A stretch of 64,000 nt of DNA, taken from the NCBI GenBank assembly GCA_041660385.1, contig JBAZWJ010000017.1, positions 27,995-91,994 on the forward strand, given 5' to 3'. Below the pieces are notes generated by a model that was not told the origin of the DNA, did no database searches, and saw nothing but the letters and a program-made list of their open reading frames with translations. Source of the DNA: DYJE01 sp041660385. GTDB lineage: Bacteria; Desulfobacterota; Desulfobacteria; Desulfobacterales; Desulfolunaceae. The position numbers were made by a program, and so were the translations under genes. Positions 1-7,913 of the stretch are shown piece after piece. How positions within the stretch are numbered: the stretch's first letter is position 1; each line of letters opens with the position of its first letter.

Positions 1-785
1 TCTTCGTTGCGGTTGTCGGCAATGGGGCGTTCCTGCCCCCAGCCTGCGGAGCTCAAGCGTGAGGCAGCGATTCCCCGTTCTGTCAGGGCTTTCACCACAG
101 CTTTGGCCCGGTTGAGGGACAAGGTCTTGTTTGCTGCGGCTGTGCCTTGGGCATCGGTGTGGCCTTCAATGGAAAGCTTCAGACCCTGTTTTCCTTTTAT
201 CAGCTCCGCCACCTGATCCACGATGGCCATGGATTCGGGCTTGATGGCAGATTTATTGGTATCGAAGTTGATGTAAAGGGCCATGAATCCGTCTTTTACA
301 AGATTCTGCCACATCAGGTCCGCCGTGATTTCCTGCTCCATGGCCTCCTGTTCGAGCACGGTGAGAGTCATGGTTCGGCCGTCGTTAAAAAGTTCAAGAC
401 CAACAAAAATGCGCTGGCCTTTCCGGTCAATGCGCATGGCCGTATACCGCTCCCGGTCCACCAAAATCTTGGCATTGAGGGTTTTAGCCGCGTTCTGGTA
501 GTTGCGGCGGATCTTCAGGTAACTGGGGGCTGTTCCTGCGGACTCGGAAAACGCGTAACGGATCTGGGTCCTGTTGCCTTCGGGTTTGAGGTTCTTTGAT
601 GATTCAGGGTCCTCGTCGATCATGATCATGGCCTGGGCGAAGGTGGTTTCGCAGCCTTCGATAACGTAACCTTTCATGCGGGTGAGCAGGGGATGGTCCT
701 TGCAGCCGTCGGCATCGGACTCCGCGAATGCCGAAAAGGGGGTTAACAGAGCCAGCATCAGAACATACAAACCAAATCTTTTCAT
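1..785 (-). CDS. OmpA-family protein with N-terminal DUF4892-like domain (C-terminus beyond window)
   Basis: Outer-membrane/periplasmic OmpA-type protein likely tethering the envelope to peptidoglycan. The reading frame starts at the ATG at 785, preceded by an AAGGAGAA ribosome site, and runs off the left edge after 261 residues with no stop. Residues 1-21 form a signal peptide ending SAFA. Residues about 28-150 form an alpha/beta domain ending in the motif NDGRT and EQEAM, which resembles the N-terminal domain often fused to OmpA. From about 168 an OmpA C-terminal domain begins (YINFDTNKSAI, IEGHTDAQG, LSLNRAKAVV), carrying the usual peptidoglycan-binding pattern. The NDGRT domain recurs at the C-termini of the two genes just upstream, so the three probably work together. 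Only the last few dozen residues of the OmpA fold should be missing. Confidence 0.9.
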   Translation of the reverse strand, partial: MKRFGLYVLMLALLTPFSAFAESDADGCKDHPLLTRMKGYVIEGCETTFAQAMIMIDEDPESSKNLKPEGNRTQIRYAFSESAGTAPSYLKIRRNYQNAAKTLNAKILVDRERYTAMRIDRKGQRIFVGLELFNDGRTMTLTVLEQEAMEQEITADLMWQNLVKDGFMALYINFDTNKSAIKPESMAIVDQVAELIKGKQGLKLSIEGHTDAQGTAAANKTLSLNRAKAVVKALTERGIAASRLSSAGWGQERPIADNRNE

Positions 786-803
786 TTTCTTCTCCTTAAC
801 GTA

Positions 804-2816
804 TCAGGGTTCAACAGTTTCCGGTTCAATCATCATCACATGGACGGTTCGCCCGTCGTTGTACACATCAATGGACAGATACGATTTGTTACCCGAACGG
901 GTCAGCTCGTAAGCTCCAAAATTCTGCCGTTCCCCAAGGACCTTGGAGCCGACCCCACCGACCTCCCTTGCGAAATGTCTCCTGACCTGGGTGACGCTGG
1001 GCGAGACGCCTTCGCCTGCCCATTCGTAAACCACGGTTGTTTTTTCACCTTCATAACGCGGATTGCCCGGGGCTTCGGGGTCTGGATCGATCAGAAGCCG
1101 CGCTTCGTCGTAACGTTTCACACAGTTCGCAACAGAATAACCTTCCAGCCCCTTCACCGGCAGCGTGTCGGCGCAGTTGTCGGACGGCATTCGCCCGTGA
1201 AAGCCCGACGCCGTTTTCACGCCTGTTGAAACCCGTGGACCTTCCACGGCAGTGGCTGCGGGCCCTGCCGCGGTTCCAGCGGTAACGTCGGGAACGACCA
1301 CCTGAACGTTGGTGAAAACCGGGCTTTTCATGAGGATCTTGCCGCTTCTGTCATTAATCTTGAAAAGATAACGTCCCGGTTTGGACGGAGCGGTAAACAC
1401 AAGGGTTCCCGATGATCCGGCCACCGTTTTTACGCCCGAAGCCGGATTGGAGCCTGGCTCGTTTTCGCCGAAAAGGCCCATTTTAGCACCCAGCTGAGGC
1501 TTGAGGCCTCTGTAGGAGACGGTGAGGGTCTCGCCCGGATGACAGGTTTGGGGCACGCCGGTGATTTCGGGCGTATTGAACAGGGAAGTCCCCGGCTCTT
1601 CGGCGGCTCCCGGTTTTATCACCCCCGGAACCACCTGGATTTCCCGTGCGACAATCAGGTCAAAACGCTGGTGAATCTCTTTGGCCACCCCGTTTTCCCG
1701 GCCCGTTGCGCTGACATAAAAATAGGTTTCCTTTTCTTCTGTGGGCGTCCCGGTGATTTTTCCCGAAGGACTCATGGCAAGACCTGGGGGCAGTTCGCCG
1801 AGAAGTTCGTAGCGCACGTTGCTGTAGGCCGCGTTGCATGTGGTTTCGATGGCCGCGGCGTAAGATTTGTTCAATAGGGCATCCGGAAGTTTCTGGGGTG
1901 TTTTGAACTTCATTGTGCCGCAGCCCACGGACATATTGAAATCCACAGTTTCTTCCCGTTCAAGCGGGCATGAATCCTTGATTTTCACGCTGAACCTGAA
2001 ATAGCCTTCGGTTTCCGGCACGCCTTCAAGATACAGTTCTTTTGAATCGGGTGACAGTTTCATGGAAAGGCCCGGCGGGATCTGGCCTGAAGATACTGTG
2101 GCTTTAAGGGGAAGGACCGCGTTGGATGAACCGATGGTGAGAAGGGTGCGTTTCACTTTCTGGTTGTCCGTTCTGTAGATGGCGGTGTTCCCCGAATCTT
2201 TAAGGTAAAGCGGGGAGCAATCACAGGCAAGGTTGACATCTACAATCTCGTAGGTCATGTGGTCGCTCACTTTGTAATTGGCATGAGACACTTTGGCGTA
2301 CACCAATTTTTTCATCGCATGGCGACGCCCCTGGTTTTCAGGCTTTGAACAGAAACTCGCCGCTTCTTCTGCCGTGATGACGGAGTTGGGTACCCGGTAG
2401 CTTTTCGAATAATCCCACATTTTCATAGCCAAAGGCGTGAAGACGCATAAGCCCGGATACAGCCCATCGGCACCGGGAGATCCGATATCATAGTAGAAAG
2501 GCTCCTGATAATCGGCCCAATTGGGATTCATCCATTCCGAAGAGGACGCGGGAAACTTGAACGGATAAAACAGCTTCTGAACCCTGATCGTCACACTGTT
2601 GGCCTTCGAACAGTCGCCGAACGGCCCGCTGGGCTGATCCTCATGCCAGACCGACGGCGTGAATACCGCATTCCCGGAAAGGGGCCGCCCCGGTGTGTAG
2701 GTGATGTTGAACACCTTGGGTTCTATGGTCATTTTGACGGTTCCGTTGGCATAAGCGCCACCCATGGGAACCACAGTCAAACACATCATTATCACAACGA
2801 GGGTTTTCAGTTTCAT
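804..2816 (-). CDS. Secreted Ig-like protein sharing C-terminal NDGRT domain
   Basis: Exported protein of unknown function, 670 residues. Residues 1-24 are a signal peptide (hydrophobic core, cut near AYA). Two putative Ig (He_PIG-type) domains are marked by IPPGLSM near residue 245 and LPPGLAMSPSGKITGTPT near 340. A roughly 90-residue module beginning PEITGVPQTC (about 415-510) and a C-terminal module of about 110 residues (YEGEKTTVVYEW ... VYNDGRTVHVMMIEPE) are both repeated in the next gene upstream. The C-terminal module also matches the first domain of the OmpA-like protein 18 bp downstream. Gene order and close spacing suggest one operon under the upstream operator at 4403-4439. Surface or periplasmic adhesion or structural roles are guesses; no catalytic motif is visible. 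Confidence 0.8.
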   Translation of the reverse strand: MKLKTLVVIMMCLTVVPMGGAYANGTVKMTIEPKVFNITYTPGRPLSGNAVFTPSVWHEDQPSGPFGDCSKANSVTIRVQKLFYPFKFPASSSEWMNPNWADYQEPFYYDIGSPGADGLYPGLCVFTPLAMKMWDYSKSYRVPNSVITAEEAASFCSKPENQGRRHAMKKLVYAKVSHANYKVSDHMTYEIVDVNLACDCSPLYLKDSGNTAIYRTDNQKVKRTLLTIGSSNAVLPLKATVSSGQIPPGLSMKLSPDSKELYLEGVPETEGYFRFSVKIKDSCPLEREETVDFNMSVGCGTMKFKTPQKLPDALLNKSYAAAIETTCNAAYSNVRYELLGELPPGLAMSPSGKITGTPTEEKETYFYVSATGRENGVAKEIHQRFDLIVAREIQVVPGVIKPGAAEEPGTSLFNTPEITGVPQTCHPGETLTVSYRGLKPQLGAKMGLFGENEPGSNPASGVKTVAGSSGTLVFTAPSKPGRYLFKINDRSGKILMKSPVFTNVQVVVPDVTAGTAAGPAATAVEGPRVSTGVKTASGFHGRMPSDNCADTLPVKGLEGYSVANCVKRYDEARLLIDPDPEAPGNPRYEGEKTTVVYEWAGEGVSPSVTQVRRHFAREVGGVGSKVLGERQNFGAYELTRSGNKSYLSIDVYNDGRTVHVMMIEPETVEP

Positions 2817-2852
2817 TATGATTCTCCCGGCCTGTCCCTTAATTTTAATAAA

Positions 2853-4352
2853 TTACTGCCCTGCCTTTTCAGCATCGTCCGGTGTTTCCGGTTCGATGAC
2901 GGTGAGCACCACGGTCCTTCCGTCGTTGTAAACCTCCACCGACGCATGGGCGTTTCGCCCCTGACTGACCAGAGTGAAGGCGGTGAACCGGTTCCGGTCC
3001 ACAAGGACTGTGCCTCCGAGTTTTTTGGCTTCTTTGGCGTAAGTCCGTCGCACCTTAAGCTCGGATGGTGAAGGCCCGTCCCCCTGCCACTCGTATGTCA
3101 CACTGATTTTCTCCCCCTCATAGCGGGGGTTTTCGGGAGACTCGGGATCGCCATTTAGAAGAAACACCGCTTCGTCGAAGCGTTTCACACATTCGGCGAT
3201 GGCATAACCCGGCATGTCAGGAAAAAGAATGCTGGCCTCGCAGGATGTTTCCGCCGTGATTGTCTTTGGCCTGAGATCCTTGGCCCTGTTCTGCACATCC
3301 CCTGACCCGATCCGTCCGGAATTCCGTTCGTTTTTCCCGGACAATGCCGTATCCGCAGCCATGGAATTTCCGGACGCCGTCGGCACATCCACCGAAATGG
3401 ACGCGGCCACGGTAAAAGTCTTGCCCGACAGGATCACCTTGCCGCCTTCATCGACTATGCGGAACACATAACGGCCCCCTTCGGCCGGTGCGGTGAAGTT
3501 CAGCGTCCCCGACGGCCCGTCGATGGCCTGGGACCCGGCTTTGGGATTCGCGCCGCATTCGTTTGCAGCGTAAAGCCCCATACGCATGCCCGATTGGAAC
3601 GCCACATCCTTGTAGTTCACGGTGAGTTTGGCATTGGCGGAACAAGTTGCAGGCGTTCCCGTGATTTCAGGAGACAGGTGGGTGACGGTGATTTCCACCC
3701 AGGCATGGGTCAGCGTCGAACACTGGCTGCAGACACTGGAGGTGATGGCGACAGGCTCAGAACTCCAGGGCACGATGTCGTACCCGTTGTCCGTGTATTT
3801 TGAGCTCGGGTATACTTGATCTATGTAGCCTAACTGAAGGTCATTCGCTGTTCCAGTGTCCCCGATGGTCCAGACCCTTCTTGGGTTATAGAGCGTTTCA
3901 CCGTAAATGACCACCTCATGGGTCATAATGTCTGTGATGGGCTGGAACCCAGTGGTGACACCGGGGATGTTTATGGTCCCGTAATTCTGAGTACTCATGG
4001 GCTGCACGGCACATTTTTCTCCTGCGACCATCCAGTGATATCCATAGTTCGCTTTGGGGTACACGTAATTCCGCCAAAGGCATTCGTTCTTTCCCGAATT
4101 CAGGTCCGGGCCGACGTTGACACACCCTCCGGCCTTCACTTCCACCGTATCCCCCTTTTTAAAATAAATGGGATATCGCTTGGTGGGCACCGTAACATCG
4201 GGTTTGGATATTTTCCATGCTTCAACATTGCCCTTAACGGTATGGGTAATGTTATCGAATGAGGGCTGGGCCATTGGTGTTGCCGCTGTGACTGCGAGAA
4301 GACATGCACCGGCAAGGAAGGTTTTGCAAAATAATAACTTGATATGATTCAT
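2853..4352 (-). CDS. Secreted protein sharing two modules with its downstream neighbour
   Basis: Exported protein of unknown function, 499 residues. The start at 4352 is preferred because GGAG lies six bases upstream; an in-frame ATG at 4373 would add seven residues. A signal peptide (LACKT-type hydrophobic stretch ending near MAQ) is followed by a Cys-containing N-terminal region found only here. Then come a module beginning PEITGTPATC (about 227-320) and a C-terminal module (YEGEKISVTYEWQGDG, VYNDGRTVVLTVIEPE, about 375-485). Both modules are paralogous to those in the 804-2816 product. It is the first gene of the secreted cluster and lies directly behind the candidate SARP-type operator. 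Function is unrecognised; paired Cys residues suggest disulfides in the periplasm. Confidence 0.78.
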   Translation of the reverse strand: MNHIKLLFCKTFLAGACLLAVTAATPMAQPSFDNITHTVKGNVEAWKISKPDVTVPTKRYPIYFKKGDTVEVKAGGCVNVGPDLNSGKNECLWRNYVYPKANYGYHWMVAGEKCAVQPMSTQNYGTINIPGVTTGFQPITDIMTHEVVIYGETLYNPRRVWTIGDTGTANDLQLGYIDQVYPSSKYTDNGYDIVPWSSEPVAITSSVCSQCSTLTHAWVEITVTHLSPEITGTPATCSANAKLTVNYKDVAFQSGMRMGLYAANECGANPKAGSQAIDGPSGTLNFTAPAEGGRYVFRIVDEGGKVILSGKTFTVAASISVDVPTASGNSMAADTALSGKNERNSGRIGSGDVQNRAKDLRPKTITAETSCEASILFPDMPGYAIAECVKRFDEAVFLLNGDPESPENPRYEGEKISVTYEWQGDGPSPSELKVRRTYAKEAKKLGGTVLVDRNRFTAFTLVSQGRNAHASVEVYNDGRTVVLTVIEPETPDDAEKAGQ

Positions 4353-4402
4353 AGTTTCTCCATGATGATTCATCGTTTTGTCTTTTTTTCGTTATGCGTG
4401 CC

Positions 4403-4439
4403 ACTATACATCGCCGTCACCCACAGATGACCCACAGAT
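4403..4439 (-). promoter_or_regulatory. Candidate SARP-type promoter: 11-bp direct repeats plus -10 box
   Basis: Read on the minus strand, two copies of ATCTGTGGGT start exactly 11 bp apart (4439-4430 and 4428-4419). Ten bases later comes TATAGT (4408-4403), one mismatch from the -10 consensus. SARP/BTAD regulators are known to bind direct repeats with 11-bp periodicity just upstream of the -10 box, in place of a -35. The gene immediately upstream encodes such a regulator, and the gene immediately downstream starts the secreted cluster. The assignment is inferred from this spacing and context. Confidence 0.5.
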
Positions 4440-4465
4440 CGGAAAAAAACAAGGAAAAGTCCTGA

Positions 4466-7400
4466 TTAACGGATGATAGACGAGTAAAGAACCTCGGTGG
4501 ACTGCGATGGGGAAAGTCCCAGATGAATCTGAAGAAGACGACAGCAGGTCTGATAGGTTTTAACTGCATCGGCCCGATGGCCAAGTTCATTCTGGCAGAC
4601 CATAACTCGCTGGTAAAAAGACTCGGCCAGATTGTCCGTTTCTATGCCCCTTTTGTAAAATTCAAGGGCCTTATCCCAAGCCCCGACGGATTCGTGATAA
4701 CGTCCCGCACGCATCAGGTTCCGTAAAACGCCGTTGTGCAGCAGATCCCGCCGGTGTGAAGACCACGTCAATCCGGTTTCCGACGGAAGAAAAACCCCGT
4801 TATAAAGACGGATCATCCGGGTGCAAAGAACCGCCGATTCATCATCGGGAGCCGTATCCATGTAATCCAAAAGGGATTCCAGTACCAGGCTGTCCACCCG
4901 GCATCTCCGGGAATCGATGCCCACCTGCCCCGCGCTGCATATAATGATATCATCACAGCCGAGCAGTTTACGTAAGCGGCTCAAGGTCATTTCAAAGGAT
5001 TTATGAGCCAGATCCCCCTCGGTGTCAGGCCAAAGTGCGTCGGTCAAACGCTCCACCGGAACATGTCCACCACCCATGGCAATGATAACCTTCAGCAATT
5101 CAAGGGGTTTTTTCTGAACTTTCCCGGAAAACACCAGGGGCGTGTCTTCCCTGATGATTTCGAAACGGCCCAGGGTCATGATGGTGACCGGATATGGCCA
5201 GACCTCAAGAGTCAGGGCGTTCACACCCGGTCCGGTTGGCGGAGTCAGCCCCCGCCTTCTGATGACGGTCCGCACATGACCGGTTTCAATTCCCGCCAAC
5301 AGAGCCTTCAGGCACAACCGGGACGTGATGCCTGGAACGTCATCCGTGCAGAAAACGTACCCACAGCTTCGAGCAAGCTTAAAAGCATGGCTTAAGGCCG
5401 TCTTTCCCTGTTCCTCATCCCCACCATCAAAGGCAAAAGAAGCGTCGTGATAATGGGCGAACAACCGGAGCCACTGGCTGGCGTGAGTCTCTGAAATGTC
5501 AAATACATCCGCCAGATCGCGTCGCGCTTCGTCCCTTCTTCCCAGGTCATGCAGGGCCTGTGTTTTCCTTAGAAGGCACATCCCGATACCAAAAGGGGAG
5601 TTAAGGGTTTTAACCAGAGGGTACATTTCTTCGGCCAGAGCAAGCGCCTTTTCCGGTTCGCAGCTGATCAGCATGGCCCGTGAACGATACATCAGATACG
5701 CCGCCCGCCCGTGCCGGGACCGGCTGGCCGGAGACAAAAGAAGACTGTCAAGAATGACTGTGGCCGCGTTGATTTCCATGATATCCAGAAGACTTGTGAT
5801 CTGGGTGACCATGAACACGAAATCAAAGAACAGAATGCCGTGCCGTTTTGCGATATCGAGTCCTTCCCTCGCGGATTCGATGCATTTCCCGGCCATTCCC
5901 GACAGCTGATAATAGGAGTTCTCCACACGTTTCGCCGTCAGTGCCACCATGGGGTGCGCATTTTTCGACAACGCCATCCGACGCAGCTCGGTCCAGGCTC
6001 TTTCCACAGCCGGAATACCCTTCCGCATGGCTCCGAACCAGAACAACTGATGAAGAGCGTTGGCCTTGGGAACCAGGGTGGCCGGATTTTCGGCAATGCC
6101 GTAAACCCGCTCGGCCCAATCGTCCGCAGAGGGGTGGACAATCTCCCTCAACCCCAGAGCGGCCATCAAACCCGAAAGCACCCAGGCCTCGATTTCCGGG
6201 TTCGGAAAAAAATCACCTCCCCTGCAAAGATCATCCACCACAGTAAACCAGTGATCCAGTGGTTCATAATCATCCATGCCGATAAATAGGGCGTTCATGA
6301 CGGCTGATGCGGAAAGCAGTGCGCCCATGACATCATCACTTGACCGGAACAAACCGTATGCCTTCTCGAACAGAGGCTTGGCATCAAGAGGGAAAAAAGT
6401 GAGAAGACACATTCCTTGACAGTAAAGCAGCCAGGGCCGAACTGACACATACTCTGCGGGAAGATTGTCCAGCCATTTCTGTAATGGGGCAAACCGTCCC
6501 TGGGCTAACATTTCCTGTGCATGGGTCATTATGATTCGGGCCATACCTTCCCAGTCGCTGTTATCTCTCAGCAGGGCCACGGCAGATCCACTTTCGCCAG
6601 ACAGTTCAAGTAGAGCGGCTGCGGACCTCCGAACCGCTATCTGTTCGGAATACGGAAGATCTGTCCCGGCCTTTTTGATCAGGAATTCCCGGTAAAGCGG
6701 ATGAAACTCGTAGGACGGACCAGGCTCAAACCGTTCAGCGATGAAGCAGTTCCTCCTGTAAATATCCGAAAGAATTTTGCCAGAATCTGCCTCGCCAGTG
6801 AGACTTTCTGCCATATCTGCTGTTATTTTAGGGAGGTATGCTGTTTTAAGCATGAAGGTCCGTACAGTTATGTCAAGCCTTTTGAAAACCTCCTGAGCGA
6901 AATAAAAAAATATCTCTTCCCTCATGAATTCCCCGGCTTCTTTTGGTAACAAACCCTTATTCCTCAAGTCCTCGGCCATAAGGATCAAACCCGTCACCCA
7001 GCCTCCAGCTAAAGAGTGCAGCTCCCGAGACGGAACAACACCTGTATCGCCGGACATCCGCATACGGACAATCTCTTCAGACTCCTCTTCCATCAGCCGG
7101 ATCTCATCCCATCCAAGACCATCCATCATCCCGCTGGCTTTCAGCCGGATCAAGACAGGGTGCGGTTCGGACCGGCTGATCACCACGGCATGAACTCCTT
7201 CGGGCAGAATAGAAAAGGCATTAAGCATCACTTCATTGAGAAAAGAATCATGTGGCACATCCTGATGGTTGTCGAATACAATCAGCGAAGGTTTAGGCAG
7301 GCGGTCGAAAAGCTCCTCGAAATACCGCAACGTAAAAATCCCGACACCCATGGCGTATTCGGGGGTAAAAAGGGGCATCGCTTTTTTTCTTCTTGAAGCA

Positions 7401-7663
7401 GCTTTTTTGGCGGCTTCCCCCATATAATAAAAAAACGTGGCGAGATCGGAGTCGCCTTCATCAAGCTGATACCACAGGCAGGGGATCTTTCTTTCAGCAA
7501 TATAACTCCCCATAAGTGTGGTCTTTCCTGAACCTGCCGGAGCGCTCACCCAGACCACCTTTTTCATCAGCAGATCATCAAGCCTCTTGAACAGACGATC
7601 CCTTTTGTATTCCCCTCTTGGTATGGGCTGGCTGATCTTGATCATAATTTCAATGTATCTCAC
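4466..7663 (-). CDS. MalT/LuxR-like STAND ATPase regulator with C-terminal SARP/BTAD domain
   Basis: Large signal-transduction ATPase regulator (1065 residues from the GTG at 7663; an ATG at 7645 is the alternative, and neither has a strong ribosome site). The N-terminus carries a Walker A motif APAGSGKTT at residues 41-49 and a Walker B-like SLIVFDNH near 127, typical of MalT-type NTPases. A long helical TPR-like middle follows. The C-terminus does not carry a LuxR helix-turn-helix; instead it has an OmpR-like winged helix (from about 830: VTIMTLGRFEI, LWPDTEGD, SRLRKLLG) followed by a bacterial transcriptional activation domain (ALEFYKRGIETD, RADAVKTYQ) to the end. This matches SARP architecture. 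It probably activates the adjacent secreted cluster, since direct repeats of SARP spacing lie between them. The inducer is unknown. Confidence 0.88.
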   Translation of the reverse strand: MRYIEIMIKISQPIPRGEYKRDRLFKRLDDLLMKKVVWVSAPAGSGKTTLMGSYIAERKIPCLWYQLDEGDSDLATFFYYMGEAAKKAASRRKKAMPLFTPEYAMGVGIFTLRYFEELFDRLPKPSLIVFDNHQDVPHDSFLNEVMLNAFSILPEGVHAVVISRSEPHPVLIRLKASGMMDGLGWDEIRLMEEESEEIVRMRMSGDTGVVPSRELHSLAGGWVTGLILMAEDLRNKGLLPKEAGEFMREEIFFYFAQEVFKRLDITVRTFMLKTAYLPKITADMAESLTGEADSGKILSDIYRRNCFIAERFEPGPSYEFHPLYREFLIKKAGTDLPYSEQIAVRRSAAALLELSGESGSAVALLRDNSDWEGMARIIMTHAQEMLAQGRFAPLQKWLDNLPAEYVSVRPWLLYCQGMCLLTFFPLDAKPLFEKAYGLFRSSDDVMGALLSASAVMNALFIGMDDYEPLDHWFTVVDDLCRGGDFFPNPEIEAWVLSGLMAALGLREIVHPSADDWAERVYGIAENPATLVPKANALHQLFWFGAMRKGIPAVERAWTELRRMALSKNAHPMVALTAKRVENSYYQLSGMAGKCIESAREGLDIAKRHGILFFDFVFMVTQITSLLDIMEINAATVILDSLLLSPASRSRHGRAAYLMYRSRAMLISCEPEKALALAEEMYPLVKTLNSPFGIGMCLLRKTQALHDLGRRDEARRDLADVFDISETHASQWLRLFAHYHDASFAFDGGDEEQGKTALSHAFKLARSCGYVFCTDDVPGITSRLCLKALLAGIETGHVRTVIRRRGLTPPTGPGVNALTLEVWPYPVTIMTLGRFEIIREDTPLVFSGKVQKKPLELLKVIIAMGGGHVPVERLTDALWPDTEGDLAHKSFEMTLSRLRKLLGCDDIIICSAGQVGIDSRRCRVDSLVLESLLDYMDTAPDDESAVLCTRMIRLYNGVFLPSETGLTWSSHRRDLLHNGVLRNLMRAGRYHESVGAWDKALEFYKRGIETDNLAESFYQRVMVCQNELGHRADAVKTYQTCCRLLQIHLGLSPSQSTEVLYSSIIR

Positions 7664-7812
7664 TCATAGAAATTGATATAATGTTGTATTTATTGCTCCC
7701 CGGTCAGATTATATCGCGCAAAACCGGTTTTCCCATTCAAAAAAGTGTGAGGTATCAGTCCTGAATTTATCACCAGCAATTTTCGGTGAAAAAACCTCAA
7801 AAAAGCCGTTAG

Positions 7813-7881
7813 CATTGTAGGAGCGGGCTACGCCCGCGATAATGACGACCAACATCGCGGGCGTGGCCCGCTCCTACAATG
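7813..7881. repeat. Near-perfect palindromic REP-like element
   Basis: CATTGTAGGAGCGGGCTACG at 7813 is mirrored by its complement ending at 7881, giving a stem of about 28 bp with one mismatch around a 13-base loop. It lies between the 3' end of the radical SAM gene (minus strand) and the start region of the ATPase regulator. It could act as a transcription terminator-like barrier or a mobile REP element. Confidence 0.85.
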
Positions 7882-7913
7882 CCTCTCGAAGTTCACCGAT
7901 AATTGGTGATTTA

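Noticed and set aside
804..2816. Open frames on the plus strand opposite the secreted genes (such as 1539-1877 and 2643-3071)
   Set aside because: They overlap well-supported genes on the other strand, lack ribosome sites and show no recognisable domains.
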